This document shows, piece by piece, positions 49,989 through 58,938 of a stretch of 64,000 bases of DNA. Origin of the DNA: Planctomycetota bacterium. GTDB lineage: Bacteria > Planctomycetota > Phycisphaerae > Phycisphaerales > SM1A02. The notes beneath the pieces are model-generated. The model made no database searches. It was not told where the DNA came from and saw only the letters and a list, made by a program, of their open reading frames with translations. Positions within the stretch are counted from its first letter, which is position 1. The number at the start of each line of letters is the position of its first letter. Position numbers and translations under genes: made by a program. The stretch spans positions 242,008 to 306,007 of the forward strand of contig JAIOPG010000007.1 of NCBI GenBank assembly GCA_021414025.1, written 5' to 3'.

Positions 49989-50515
49989 GCGGCACACCGA
50001 GGCCAAGCGCCAAACGCGATGAGAAGCCGGACGGCCGCGGCGGCGGCGCGCCCTGGTGGCGCGACGGCCTGCGCTTCGAGTGCACTTGCTGCGGCAACTG
50101 CTGCAGCGGCGAGCCCGGCGCAGTCTGGTTCGACCGGGAGGAGGGCCAGAAGATGGCCGCCAAACTGGGCATGAGCGAGAAGGATTTTCTCAAGACCTAC
50201 GCGCGGAAGATCGGCGCCCGCTGGTCGCTGCAGGAGCGGACCGGCCCGGCGGGACTTCGGCGCGGACATGACTGCGCCCTGCTCGACCGCGAGAGCGTGC
50301 CGGGCAAGGCCCTCTGCAAGGTCTACCAGGACCGCCCCAAGCAATGCCACACCTGGCCCTTCTGGGAGCGCACCCTGAGCTCGCGCAAGGCCTGGGATGA
50401 GGCAAAGAAATCGGCGCCCTGTCCCGGCATGGGCAGCGGCCCGCTGATTCCCGCCGAGAAAATCCTCGAGGCCCTTCGAGCGGAGCGAGCCTCGAGCGAA
50501 GGTGCGGCGTGGTGA
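49985..50515 (+). CDS. YkgJ-family cysteine-cluster protein (first copy)
   Basis: The 176-residue protein has an N-terminal [11 protein letters not shown] cluster and further cysteines in [26 protein letters not shown] and APCPG. This is the pattern of the YkgJ family, thought to bind zinc or iron-sulfur clusters, with unknown enzymatic role. The TTG start overlaps the rpoC stop by 4 bases, and no better start is near, so translation is probably coupled to rpoC. The stop overlaps the GTG of a second YkgJ gene. Tandem arrangement behind an RNA polymerase gene is unusual. Confidence 0.84.
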
Positions 50516-50976
50516 GCGACCCCATCGAATCATGGAAAGCCGCGGCCCGCGATCCTCGCGTGGGCGCGCTCATGCGCGAGCTTGAGCAGGAGGCCGCGGA
50601 GCAGCTGCGCCTTCACCGGCCCATCTGCCTGGCCAGCGGCAAGTGCTGCCACTTCGAGGAGCATGGCCACTCGATGTGGCTCACCGGATTGGAAGTCGCG
50701 TGGACGCTTTCGCAGCTTCCTTCGGCGCCCCCGGCCGACCTCGTCGCCGCGTCGGTGCGCCAGGGAACATGCCCGTTTCTCGTCGACGGCATGTGCGGCA
50801 TCCATCACGCCCGTCCGCTGGGTTGCCGCGCCTATTTCTGTGACCAGGCCGGAGCAGGCTGGCAGGAAGCCGCCATGGAATCGTGGCTGGGCCGCATCCG
50901 CAACCTGCACCAGGAGCTCGCGGTCGAGTATCGCTACGACGAATGGCGCCGGCTTCTTGGTGCGTTCGCCGCGTGA
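50512..50976 (+). CDS. YkgJ-family cysteine-cluster protein (second copy)
   Basis: The 154-residue protein has Cys residues in RPICLASGKCCHFEEHG and later TCPFLVDGMCGIHHARPLGC and YFCDQ, the order of YkgJ-type proteins, with a His-rich spacer. It shares only the cysteine spacing with the first copy and so is a paralogue rather than a recent duplicate. GTG 50512 overlaps the previous stop (GTGA). It is the last gene of the rpoBC row; a new promoter lies just downstream. Confidence 0.84.
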   Translation: MSDPIESWKAAARDPRVGALMRELEQEAAEQLRLHRPICLASGKCCHFEEHGHSMWLTGLEVAWTLSQLPSAPPADLVAASVRQGTCPFLVDGMCGIHHARPLGCRAYFCDQAGAGWQEAAMESWLGRIRNLHQELAVEYRYDEWRRLLGAFAA

Positions 50977-50995
50977 TTGCAACTTGCCGTTCGCC

Positions 50996-51001
50996 TAAGA
51001 T
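50996..51001 (+). promoter_or_regulatory. -10 element (TAAGAT) of rimO
   Basis: TAAGAT is followed by exactly 6 nt and then ATG 51008; predicted leaderless. Confidence 0.55.
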
Positions 51002-51007
51002 CACCCA

Positions 51008-52555
51008 ATGCCCAGAACCAAGCGAAACAAGTCGATCGAGCGCGTGGCGTTCGTCAGCCTGGGCTGCCCGAAGAACCTGGTCGACAGCGAAAAAATGCTC
51101 TCCATGCTGCGCGAGGGCGGGCTGACCCCGGTCAATGAAAGCGACTCCCCCGACGCGCTGGTGGTGAACACCTGCGGATTCCTGGAGGCCAGCAAGGAAG
51201 AAAGCTTGGAAGTCATCCACGACGCGCTGCGGCGGAAGGATCGCGGCGAACTGAAGCGGGTCGTCGTCGCCGGCTGCCTTGTGCAGCGGCACCGCGCCAA
51301 GATCCTCGAGTGGGCGCCGGGCGTCGACTCCATGATCGGCGTCTTCGACCGCGACCGCGTGGTCGAGGCGGTGACCGGCATCACGCCGTCGCGCACTGAG
51401 CTCGGCTCCGAGGCGGAGCGACCTCCCTACTGGATCGCGGCCAACGCGTTGCAGGCGGCGAAGGATCGCGGCCGCACGACCGTCGGCCTCACCGTAAATG
51501 GCGCCGACGGCCGCGGCGTGGGCTACTTCGAATCCGACGCCAACCGCTTCCGGCTCACGCCGCGCCACTGGGCTTACCTTCGCGCCAGTGAAGGGTGCAA
51601 CCAGCGCTGCGCCTTCTGCACCATCCCCTCGATCCGCGGCAAGATGCGCTCCAAGAGCCTCGACGAAACCGTCGCCGAGGCCGGCGCCCTGATGGACGAC
51701 GGCGCCTTCGAACTCAACATCATCGGGCAGGACACGACCAGCTGGGGCTTCGACATCGGCGACGAGCGCGGCCTGCCGGGGTTGCTGGCGGCGCTCGACC
51801 GCACGGCGCAGGAGCATGGCGGCGGCTGGATCCGCCTGATGTACGCCTATCCCAGCAAGTTCACCGACGAGATGATCGACGCCATCGCCTCGCTGCCCAG
51901 CGTGGTCAAGTACCTGGACATGCCGCTGCAGCACGCCAGCGACTCCATGCTTGAGCTGATGCGCCGGCGCATCACCGGCGACGAGACCCGCGACCTGCTG
52001 GGCCGCCTCCGCAAGCGGATTCCCAACCTGGCGCTTCGGACCACGTTCATTGTGGGCCATCCCGGCGAGACGGAAAAGGATTTCGAGCAGCTATTGGAAT
52101 TCGTCCGCGAGCAGAAATTCGAAATGGCCGGCTGCTTCAAGTACAGCCACGAGGAGGGAACTCCCAGCGGCACGATGAACCTCGACCCAAAGCTGCACGT
52201 TCCCCCCGAGGAATCCGCCCGCCGCGAGGAGGAGCTGATGCTGCTGCAGCAGGAGATCGCCTTCGAGCATGTGGCCGCCATGGCCAAGGCGAAGAAGCGA
52301 CTCGAGGTGCTGATCGACGCGCCGGATCCCGAGCGCGCTCGCAAGGGCGAGCATGCCTACATCGGCCGTGCCTGGTTCCAGGCTCCGCAGGTGGACAGCT
52401 CCACCGTGGTGCGCTCGAAGCGCGAGTTCTCGCCCGGCGAGCTGGTGATGTGCGAGGCCTTCGACTCCGACGGCTACGACTTGGTCGCGCGTCCCGAGGA
52501 CGAAGCCGGCCGGAGCATCTCTCTGCCGATGGCCCGGACCCGCCGCGGCCACTGA
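51008..52555 (+). CDS. rimO: Ribosomal protein S12 methylthiotransferase (radical SAM)
   Basis: RimO adds a methylthio group to an aspartate of ribosomal protein S12 with two [4Fe-4S] clusters. The 515-residue protein has the N-terminal UPF0004 cysteines (SLGCPKNLVDSEKM, Cys 20; NTCGFLEASKEES, Cys 56; GCLVQR, Cys 90), the radical SAM CxxxCxxC (EGCNQRCAFC, Cys 197/201/204) and a C-terminal TRAM-like region. It is longer than E. coli RimO, mainly through an insertion at residues 125-185 between the two domains. A leaderless start is predicted. Confidence 0.95.
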   Translation: MPRTKRNKSIERVAFVSLGCPKNLVDSEKMLSMLREGGLTPVNESDSPDALVVNTCGFLEASKEESLEVIHDALRRKDRGELKRVVVAGCLVQRHRAKILEWAPGVDSMIGVFDRDRVVEAVTGITPSRTELGSEAERPPYWIAANALQAAKDRGRTTVGLTVNGADGRGVGYFESDANRFRLTPRHWAYLRASEGCNQRCAFCTIPSIRGKMRSKSLDETVAEAGALMDDGAFELNIIGQDTTSWGFDIGDERGLPGLLAALDRTAQEHGGGWIRLMYAYPSKFTDEMIDAIASLPSVVKYLDMPLQHASDSMLELMRRRITGDETRDLLGRLRKRIPNLALRTTFIVGHPGETEKDFEQLLEFVREQKFEMAGCFKYSHEEGTPSGTMNLDPKLHVPPEESARREEELMLLQQEIAFEHVAAMAKAKKRLEVLIDAPDPERARKGEHAYIGRAWFQAPQVDSSTVVRSKREFSPGELVMCEAFDSDGYDLVARPEDEAGRSISLPMARTRRGH

Positions 52556-52566
52556 TCGCCTCGCGC

Positions 52567-53058
52567 ATGGAGCCGACCAACGCATCGAATCCTGGCGACG
52601 CGCCGGCGCGGCCGTCGTACTGGGGCTGGTCCTTCCGCATGCATGAGTTCGTGGAATTGCCGCTGCGGACGCGGCTGCTGGTGCACTGGCGGGCCAACCT
52701 GAGCATGCTCCGCTCGCCGAAGATTCTGGTGATCTCGTCGCTCATTTCCGTCGTGCCGACCTTTGCCATGGTTCTGTTGATGTGGCGAGCCAACCTGTGG
52801 AGGATCTACGGCATCTTTTTCGGATCCCTCCCTCCGACACCATTTCTGGTGATCCTGGGCTTCTCGGTGACGGGATGGATCCTGCTGCAGCACCTGGTCT
52901 TCATCTATGTCCTGAACCGCTTCTACGCACCCTTCGTCCGCCGCGAGCTCACCGCCATGGGCATGCCCATGTGCCCGGCGTGCGGGCAGCGGCTCGCGGA
53001 CCGCACGGTCGCTCGATGTTCCGAATGCGGAACGCGGCTCTCCGCGGACGATTCCTGA
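52567..53058 (+). CDS. Membrane protein with C-terminal zinc ribbon
   Basis: The 163-residue product has two transmembrane helices (about residues 57-78 and 95-119) and a C-terminal zinc ribbon, MCPACGQRLADR and CSECGTRL. This layout is common in planctomycetes, but the function is unknown. It starts 11 bases after the rimO stop, so it is probably co-transcribed with it. No enzymatic motif is present. Confidence 0.75.
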   Translation: MEPTNASNPGDAPARPSYWGWSFRMHEFVELPLRTRLLVHWRANLSMLRSPKILVISSLISVVPTFAMVLLMWRANLWRIYGIFFGSLPPTPFLVILGFSVTGWILLQHLVFIYVLNRFYAPFVRRELTAMGMPMCPACGQRLADRTVARCSECGTRLSADDS

Positions 53059-53089
53059 TCCCGGTCGCGACTTGATCGCCTCCGTCGAC

Positions 53090-53095
53090 TAGAAT
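53090..53095 (+). promoter_or_regulatory. -10 element (TAGAAT) of lepA
   Basis: TAGAAT covers an in-frame ATG at 53094, so that ATG would not be on the transcript. GTG 53118, 22 nt downstream, then gives a short leader. Confidence 0.45.
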
Positions 53096-53117
53096 GCGGC
53101 GCTCAAAAGACCCCATC

Positions 53118-54932
53118 GTGCCCATCCGCAACTTCTCCATCATCGCTCACATTGACCACGGCAAGAGCACGCTCGCCGACCGCCTGTTGCAGGCGACCAA
53201 CGCGGTCAGCAGCCGCCAGGCCAAGGAGCAGATTCTGGACTCGATGGACCTGGAGCGCGAGCGCGGCATCACCATCAAGGCCAGCGCCGTCACCGTGCAG
53301 CATGTCTACAAGGGCCAGACCTACCAGCTCAACTTCATCGACACGCCGGGCCACGTGGATTTCGCCTACGAGGTGAGCCGCGCCCTGACCGCCTGCGAGG
53401 GCGCCGTGCTGGTGGTCGACTCGACTCAGGGGGTGCAGGCCCAGACCGTGGCCAACGCCTACCTGGCGGTCGCCAACAACCTTGAGTTGATTCCGGTGAT
53501 CAACAAGATCGATTTGCCCGCGGCGGATCCCGACGAAGTGGCGATGGAGATCGAGCGCGTGCTCGGGCTCCGCGCCGAGACCTGCATCCTGGTCAGCGCC
53601 AAGACCGGTCAGGGCATCGCCGAGCTGCTCGACGCCATCTGCGAGAAACTGCCCGAGCCGCCGCCGTCCAAATCCAACAAGCTGCGGGCGCTGATCTTCG
53701 ACAGCATCTACGACGACTACAAGGGCGTGGTGGTCTACTTCCGCGTCTTCGACGGCTCGATCAAGACCGGCGACAAGATCCGCATGATGGGCACCGGCCG
53801 CGTCTTCGCCGTGGCCGAGCTCGGCCGCAACACTCCCTTCCCGCAGAAGATGAAGAGCTTCGGTCACGCCGAGGTGGGCTACCTCGCCGCCAGCATCAAG
53901 ACCCTGGCCGACGTGCGCGTCGGCGACACGATCACGCTGGATCTGGACCCGGCCGACGAGCCGCTGCCCGGCTACCAGGAGCCCAAGCAGATGGTCTTCT
54001 GCGACTTCTATCCCGCCTCGAGCAACGCCGAAGGCAGCAGCGGCAAGAAGGGCGAATTCGAGGGGCTGCGCGAGGCGATCGAGAAGCTGCACCTCAACGA
54101 CGCCAGCTTCACCTTCGAGGTGCAGCACTCCGAGGCCCTGGGCTTCGGCTTCCGCTGCGGATTCCTGGGTCTGCTGCACATGGACATCGTGCAGGAGCGG
54201 CTGGAGCGCGAAGGCGGCGTCGAAGTCGTGCAGACCGCGCCGACCGTGACCTACATGATCGTCCTGCACGACGGCACGCGGCTGGAGATCCACAACCCCG
54301 CGGACCTGCCCGACATGAGCCAGGTGCTGGCCATCGAGGAGCCGATCGTGAAGATCGAGATCATCTGCCCCAACGAGAACATCGGCGACCTGATGAAGCT
54401 CAGCGACTCGCGCCGCGGCCTCTTCAAGAGCCAGCGCTTCGTCAGCGAGACCCGACAGATCCTGGACTACGAGCTGCCGCTGGCCGAAATCATCTACGAC
54501 TTCTACGACAAGCTCAAGAGCATCACTCGCGGCTACGGCACGATGGACTACGAGGTCATCGGCTTCCGCGCCGACGAGCTGGTGAAGGTCAACGTGCTGG
54601 TCAACGGCGAGGTGGTCGAGGCCCTGAGCCTGATCACGCACAAATCCACCGCCGAGCACCGCAGCCGGATCATTTTGGAAAAACTCAAAAAGCAGATCGA
54701 CCGCCATCAATTCGAGATTCCGCTGCAGGCCGCCATCGGCGGGCGCATCATCGCCCGCGAGTCGATCAAGGCCCTGCGCAAGAACGTGCTGGCCAAGTGC
54801 TACGGCGGCGACGTGAGCCGCAAGCGCAAGCTGCTCGAGAAGCAGAAAAAGGGCAAGAAACGCATGAAGACCATCGGCATGGTCAGCATCCCGCAGGAGG
54901 CCTTCATGGCCATCCTCGACCAGGGCGAGTGA
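53118..54932 (+). CDS. lepA: Elongation factor 4 (LepA) GTPase
   Basis: LepA is a translation GTPase that back-translocates or remodels ribosomes. The 604-residue protein has IRNFSIIAHIDHGKSTLADR with G1, DTPGHVDFAYEVSRAL (G3), NKIDLP (G4), the LepA-specific C-terminal domain, and the MKTIGMVSIPQEAF end region. The start GTG 53118 gives the canonical N-terminus directly before IRNF; ATG 53094 would add 8 residues but overlaps the -10 element. The neighbouring genes are unrelated. Confidence 0.96.
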   Translation: MPIRNFSIIAHIDHGKSTLADRLLQATNAVSSRQAKEQILDSMDLERERGITIKASAVTVQHVYKGQTYQLNFIDTPGHVDFAYEVSRALTACEGAVLVVDSTQGVQAQTVANAYLAVANNLELIPVINKIDLPAADPDEVAMEIERVLGLRAETCILVSAKTGQGIAELLDAICEKLPEPPPSKSNKLRALIFDSIYDDYKGVVVYFRVFDGSIKTGDKIRMMGTGRVFAVAELGRNTPFPQKMKSFGHAEVGYLAASIKTLADVRVGDTITLDLDPADEPLPGYQEPKQMVFCDFYPASSNAEGSSGKKGEFEGLREAIEKLHLNDASFTFEVQHSEALGFGFRCGFLGLLHMDIVQERLEREGGVEVVQTAPTVTYMIVLHDGTRLEIHNPADLPDMSQVLAIEEPIVKIEIICPNENIGDLMKLSDSRRGLFKSQRFVSETRQILDYELPLAEIIYDFYDKLKSITRGYGTMDYEVIGFRADELVKVNVLVNGEVVEALSLITHKSTAEHRSRIILEKLKKQIDRHQFEIPLQAAIGGRIIARESIKALRKNVLAKCYGGDVSRKRKLLEKQKKGKKRMKTIGMVSIPQEAFMAILDQGE

Positions 54933-54985
54933 CCGGGCGGCGGTCCGACCCTGCCCCGCGGCGAGACGCGCCTACCGCGGATCGC

Positions 54986-54991
54986 TAAACT
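54986..54991 (+). promoter_or_regulatory. -10 element (TAAACT) of the Skp-like gene
   Basis: TAAACT is followed by exactly 6 nt and then ATG 54998; predicted leaderless. Confidence 0.55.
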
Positions 54992-54997
54992 CCGCGC

Positions 54998-55717
54998 ATG
55001 CACAAAATCGAACGGCTCGTTCTCGCCCTCTCCGCGCTCGCCATCGCATGGATGCTTCTGGGCCGCCCATCGCCCGACGCCCCCGCCAGCGCGCGCTCCC
55101 CCTTCATGGCCGACCTCGGCCCGGCGCAAAACATTCTGCTCGAAGGGAAGGACGGCGTGCTCACCCTGCGCAACGAAGCGTCGCATCTGGCCTGGGGCGA
55201 GCAGCCCACGTCACGGGTCTGGAGCTCGGCGGCCGTCCACGTGGACAAGGTCCTCAAGACCATGCTCAAGACCGACCGCTTCGTTGAGGAGCGCAACCAG
55301 TTCGACGACGCCGCCAAAAAGCAGAGCGACGATTTCCAGCGGCAGATGGAGGCCATCAAGTCCAAGTACGGCGAGATGGCCAAGGACAACCCCGAGCTGG
55401 CCAAGGGCAAGGAGGAGATGCAGAGCCTCTTCCAGCAATATCAAAAGTGGAACGAGGGGGTCACCGCCTCGCAGAGCAAGCTCATGGCCGGCCAGGTCGA
55501 GACCGCCTACCGCGAATTGGTGACCGCGGTGGACGTGGTCTGCGACCGGCAGAAGATCGACATGGTCTACCGCTTCATTCCGGCCGCCGCGCCCTTCGAG
55601 TCTGCGCAACTGGGCGATGCCATGGTCCAGGTGCAGGCGCGCACATTCCTGCGCTGCCCGGAGTCCCTGGACATCACCGCCGACGTCATGAAGGAGCTGG
55701 GCCTGAAGGATCCGTGA
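54998..55717 (+). CDS. Skp/OmpH-like periplasmic chaperone
   Basis: The 239-residue product has a signal anchor or signal peptide (residues 5-22), then a coiled-coil helical region rich in Lys/Glu/Gln (about 85-165). The C-terminal segment (DRQKIDMVYRF, then LDITADVMKEL) recalls the conserved ends of OmpH/Skp proteins. Skp escorts outer-membrane proteins through the periplasm. The leader is longer than in E. coli Skp. The neighbour lpxA (across lipB) also serves outer-membrane biogenesis. The 3' end overlaps that of convergent lipB by 32 bases. Confidence 0.75.
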   Translation: MHKIERLVLALSALAIAWMLLGRPSPDAPASARSPFMADLGPAQNILLEGKDGVLTLRNEASHLAWGEQPTSRVWSSAAVHVDKVLKTMLKTDRFVEERNQFDDAAKKQSDDFQRQMEAIKSKYGEMAKDNPELAKGKEEMQSLFQQYQKWNEGVTASQSKLMAGQVETAYRELVTAVDVVCDRQKIDMVYRFIPAAAPFESAQLGDAMVQVQARTFLRCPESLDITADVMKELGLKDP

Positions 55718-56396
55718 GCGCGGCGACATGACGGGCGACACCGGCTGAGATTCTTTGAGAGAGCGCGGCTTTCACTTCGTCCATTGACGGGCACTTTTTC
55801 CCGAGCTCCTGACGCATGCTGGTGACGCCGCGTCCGGCGAGCCCGCAGGGCACGATCAAGTCGAAGGCGCGAAGATCGGGGTCCACATTGAGCGCCAGTC
55901 CATGCATGGACACCCAGCGGCTCACGCGCACACCCATGGCGCAGATCTTCAGACCCGGCCGATCCTCCGCCCCCGTCCAGACGCCCGTCGCCTCCGGGTC
56001 GCGCCGCGCCGGTACGCCGAAGTCCGACAGCACACCAATCACGATCTCTTCAAGAAAGCGCATGTAGCCATGGATGCGCAGGCCCATGCGCTCCAGATCG
56101 AGGATGGGATAGGCCACCAGTTGCCCGGGACCGTGCCAGGTGACGTCGCCGCCACGGTCGGTCTCCACGCGCTGCACGCCCAGCGCCGCCAAGCGCTCGT
56201 CGGAGGCCAGGATGTTCCGGCCGGCCGTGGGCCGGCGGCTGACGGTGATGACCTGCGGGTCATGCTCGACCAGCAGCAGCTGCATCTTTCCCCGCGCTGC
56301 GCGTGCGGCGAGAACTTCGGCGTGCGCCTCGCGTTGCCGCGCCAGCGCGTCGGCGTAGGCCATGCGGCCCAGGTCGGTGATCTGCAGAATGTTCAC
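55686..56396 (-). CDS. lipB: Octanoyl-[acyl-carrier-protein]:protein N-octanoyltransferase
   Basis: LipB transfers octanoate from ACP to the lipoyl domains of 2-oxoacid dehydrogenases and GcvH, the first step of endogenous lipoate synthesis. The 236-residue protein shows the ligase-like motifs RGGDVTWHGPGQLVAYPILD, the catalytic-region KICAMGVRVSRWVSMHGLAL, and VPCG with the conserved Cys. The GTG start at 56396 is preceded by TAAACT with a 9-nt gap. The gene diverges from lpxA. lipA is not in the window. Confidence 0.94.
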   Translation of the reverse strand: MNILQITDLGRMAYADALARQREAHAEVLAARAARGKMQLLLVEHDPQVITVSRRPTAGRNILASDERLAALGVQRVETDRGGDVTWHGPGQLVAYPILDLERMGLRIHGYMRFLEEIVIGVLSDFGVPARRDPEATGVWTGAEDRPGLKICAMGVRVSRWVSMHGLALNVDPDLRAFDLIVPCGLAGRGVTSMRQELGKKCPSMDEVKAALSQRISAGVARHVAALTDPSGPAPS

Positions 56397-56405
56397 GGAC
56401 CGTGC

Positions 56406-56443
56406 AGTTTACGCTGCCGATCTTCCCCGACTCGCAATACAAT
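56406..56443. promoter_or_regulatory. Divergent -10 elements of lipB and lpxA
   Basis: TAAACT on the minus strand (56411-56406) lies 9 nt before the lipB GTG. TACAAT on the plus strand (56438-56443) lies 8 nt before the lpxA ATG 56452. Both predict leaderless mRNAs; the intergenic space is only 55 bases. Confidence 0.55.
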
Positions 56444-56451
56444 GCCGGCCC

Positions 56452-57276
56452 ATGTCCAACGTGCATCCCACCGCGATCCTCACCGGCGACGTCAAGCTGG
56501 CCAACGGTGTCGAGATCGGCCCCTACTGCGTCCTGGATGGAACGATCGGACCCATTTCCCTCGGAGCCGGCACGCGCCTGATGCACATGGTCTCGATGCA
56601 GGGGCCGCTGACCGTCGGCGAGCGCAACCGTTTCTATCCGGGATCGACCATCGGCTATCCGCCGCAGGACCTGAGCTTCGATCCCGACAAGGCGGGCTCC
56701 GGCTGCATCATCGGCAACGAGAACACCTTCCGCGAATCGGTCTCCATTCACCGCGCCAAGACCGAGCGGCCGACCCAAATTGGAGACAAGAACTACTGGA
56801 TGGCCAACAGCCACGCCGGCCACGATTGCGTCGTCGGCAACCGGTGCATCTTCGCCAACACCGTGAGCCTGGGCGGCCACGTGGAAGTCGGCGACGGCGT
56901 CATCTTCGGCGGCTCGGGCACCGCCCACCAATTCGTGCGCATCGGTCGCGGCGCCTTCATCGGCGGGCTCACCGGACTGAGCACGGACCTGCCGCCCTTC
57001 TTCATGCTCACCGGCATCAATGTCGCCGGCAGCCTGAACCTGGTCGGCATGCGCCGCAGCGGCATGAAGCGAACGGACATCGACACGGTGCGCTGGGTCT
57101 TCGACGTGGTGCAGAAGAGCAAACTCTCGCGGCCGAACATGCTGGCGCTGCTCGCGGAACGCAAGGGCGATCCCCTGGTCGAGGAGTACATCCGCTTCAT
57201 CGAGGCCGCCAAGCGACCGATCACGCCCAACACCGGCAGCGTCATGCGCGGCGCCTCCAGCATCGTTCCCACCTGA
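56452..57276 (+). CDS. lpxA: Acyl-ACP--UDP-N-acetylglucosamine O-acyltransferase
   Basis: LpxA adds a 3-hydroxyacyl chain to UDP-GlcNAc, the first step of lipid A synthesis. The 274-residue protein consists of left-handed beta-helix hexapeptide repeats followed by a C-terminal helical cap. The motif ANSHAGHDCVVGN contains the catalytic His (His 124), and GGSGTAHQFVRIG and GLTGLST follow the family pattern. The presence of lpxA indicates a lipid A-containing outer membrane. ATG 56452 is preceded by TACAAT at 8 nt. Confidence 0.92.
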   Translation: MSNVHPTAILTGDVKLANGVEIGPYCVLDGTIGPISLGAGTRLMHMVSMQGPLTVGERNRFYPGSTIGYPPQDLSFDPDKAGSGCIIGNENTFRESVSIHRAKTERPTQIGDKNYWMANSHAGHDCVVGNRCIFANTVSLGGHVEVGDGVIFGGSGTAHQFVRIGRGAFIGGLTGLSTDLPPFFMLTGINVAGSLNLVGMRRSGMKRTDIDTVRWVFDVVQKSKLSRPNMLALLAERKGDPLVEEYIRFIEAAKRPITPNTGSVMRGASSIVPT

Positions 57277-57278
57277 CG

Positions 57279-58121
57279 ATGCATCCGCCGATTCGTCTCC
57301 GGATCCTGGCCAGCGGCAGCTCGGGCAACGCCGCAATTCTCTCGCTGCGCCCGCGCAATGCCGCGCCGATCCACGCCATCATCGACCTGGGCCTTTCGCC
57401 GCGGAAACTCTGCGGCGCCCTTGCGGCGGAGGGGATCTCGCCCGCCGAGGTTTCGGCGATCCTGCTGACGCACGCGGACGCGGACCACCTGCACTCCGGA
57501 TGGTCGCAGCGCTGGCCCTTCGAGAAGGCGCGGGTGATCGCACGGGGCCCGCACCACCGAGCCATCCGCGGTGGCGGCATCCGCGAATCGTTCTTGTTCG
57601 AACCCAACGGCGGCTGGCGGGCGCCCGGCGCCGAGCTCAAGCCGATCGAGCTGCCCCACGACCAGGCGGGCTCGACCGGGTTCCGGATCTCGCTCGATGG
57701 CGCGTCGCTGGGCTGGGCCACCGACCTGGGTCGCGTTCCGCCCGAGGCGCTGGAGTTCTTCGCCGGCGTCGACGCGCTCTGCATCGAAAGCAACTACGAC
57801 ACGCACCTGCAGCGGCAATCGTCGCGCCCGGATTTTCTCAAGCAGCGCATCATGGGCGGGCGCGGCCATCTCTCCAACCACGAGACGCTGGAAGCCGTTC
57901 TTCACCTGCACCGCCGTCACCCGCTGCGGCAGGTGGTCCTGCTTCATCTTTCGGCACAGTGCAACAATCCCGCGCTGGTGCGATCGTTGTGGAGCGAGCG
58001 CGCTCCCGAACTTGCGGCGGAGCTGCAGGTCGCCACGCAGGCGGCGCCGCTGCCTTGGCTCGCCGTCGGCGAAACTCGACCCTGCCAATGGAGCGACTCG
58101 CTCTTCGCCGAGATGAGCTGA
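57279..58121 (+). CDS. MBL-fold metallo-hydrolase (YycJ/WalJ-like)
   Basis: The 280-residue metallo-beta-lactamase-fold protein starts with ILASGSSGNAAIL and contains the metal motif LTHADADHLHSG, an aspartate in GWATDLGRV, and a late GHLSNHETL with His ligands. It resembles the YycJ/WalJ group of putative 5'-3' exonucleases or nucleotidases; the substrate is not certain. ATG 57279 is 2 bases after the lpxA stop, so it is coupled to lpxA. The open frame extends upstream to 55902 across lipB and lpxA and is rejected. Confidence 0.85.
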   Translation: MHPPIRLRILASGSSGNAAILSLRPRNAAPIHAIIDLGLSPRKLCGALAAEGISPAEVSAILLTHADADHLHSGWSQRWPFEKARVIARGPHHRAIRGGGIRESFLFEPNGGWRAPGAELKPIELPHDQAGSTGFRISLDGASLGWATDLGRVPPEALEFFAGVDALCIESNYDTHLQRQSSRPDFLKQRIMGGRGHLSNHETLEAVLHLHRRHPLRQVVLLHLSAQCNNPALVRSLWSERAPELAAELQVATQAAPLPWLAVGETRPCQWSDSLFAEMS

Positions 58122-58131
58122 GCGCGGCGCT

Positions 58132-58857
58132 TCAATCCTTCTCCGCGACGCCGGCCGCCACCTGCAATTCATGCCACTCCTGCGGGTTTCTGAGGAACTT
58201 TCCAATTTCATGCCCCTGCAGGAAGAGCGGCACAAGCATCGGCAGCCCGCCGCGAGACTCCTGAGAGAGCGGCAGCATCTCGCTGCGCAGGTAGCTGCCG
58301 GCCTTGGAAAACATGCGGTAGAGCTGCACTGGATGGTCGAGGTTCGTCTCGCGGCAACCGGCGCAGGGCGGCGCGTCGCGCTCGGTCCACCAGGCGACCA
58401 CCTCGCCGGGAAGGACGATTGAGCCGGGCTCCATGGCCGCGAGCGTTCCGACCGCGTCGAAGTCGGGCCACGATGGAAGTTTCATCGCGCCAGGCCCCTC
58501 CCAGATCCATCCGCGCAGCTGGGCATACAGGCTGGCGCGAAGAGCCTGCCGCGCCTCCTGCACCAGCGCCGCGATCTCCGCGGGTAGGACTGCGCCTTTC
58601 CAGGCGCTCTCAAGCCGCTTGACCGCCTCCTCGATGGCCACTTCCGCGCTGTCGCGGGCGAAGGCCCTCGCCGACGGCGCGACCCGGTCCAACTCTCCCA
58701 GCGCGTGCGTCACCGCCTGCAGGGCGATCACACTGGCCACGCTCTCGCGGAGCCGCTGCACCTCCAGTCCTGCAGGCCACGCCTTCGCCGCCTGGGCGAA
58801 TTCGATCCAGCGTGCCAGCAGCGCCGGCCATGTGATATCGCTCGATGATTCTGCCAC
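58132..58857 (-). CDS. Hypothetical protein with CxxC pair, 241 aa
   Basis: I do not recognise the family. The product is mostly alpha-helical in its first 150 residues (ITWPALLARWIEFAQAAKAW, IALQAVTHALGEL), followed by a beta-rich part with the CAGCRET pair and MFSKAGSYLRSEMLPLS. GTG 58857 was chosen because a TACGCT hexamer lies exactly 6 nt upstream, as for many genes here. An ATG at 58893 or 58911 would add 12 or 18 residues. The gene converges with the MBL hydrolase and diverges from purF. Confidence 0.68.
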   Translation of the reverse strand: MAESSSDITWPALLARWIEFAQAAKAWPAGLEVQRLRESVASVIALQAVTHALGELDRVAPSARAFARDSAEVAIEEAVKRLESAWKGAVLPAEIAALVQEARQALRASLYAQLRGWIWEGPGAMKLPSWPDFDAVGTLAAMEPGSIVLPGEVVAWWTERDAPPCAGCRETNLDHPVQLYRMFSKAGSYLRSEMLPLSQESRGGLPMLVPLFLQGHEIGKFLRNPQEWHELQVAAGVAEKD

Positions 58858-58863
58858 TTCCGG

Positions 58864-58869
58864 AGCGTA
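58864..58869 (-). promoter_or_regulatory. -10 element (TACGCT) of the 58.1 kb gene
   Basis: TACGCT on the minus strand is followed by exactly 6 nt and then GTG 58857. Confidence 0.55.
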
Positions 58870-58921
58870 GCCGCCCGGCGGCTCGCAAAACATGCCTCCG
58901 GATGAATCCACCCCCCGCCGC

Positions 58922-58927
58922 TACGCT
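58922..58927 (+). promoter_or_regulatory. -10 element (TACGCT) of purF
   Basis: TACGCT on the plus strand, the same hexamer used by the divergent gene, lies 11 nt before ATG 58939, leaving a leader of about 4 nt. Confidence 0.45.
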
Positions 58928-58938
58928 TCGACTTCCCC

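Noticed and set aside
53094-53117. ATG 53094 as lepA start
   Set aside because: It overlaps a TAGAAT -10 hexamer and adds an atypical N-terminus; GTG 53118 begins directly before IRNFSII.
55902-57278. Upstream in-frame extension of the MBL hydrolase gene
   Set aside because: It crosses lipB (antisense) and lpxA (other frame). The real start at 57279 gives the family N-terminus and sits 2 bases after the lpxA stop.
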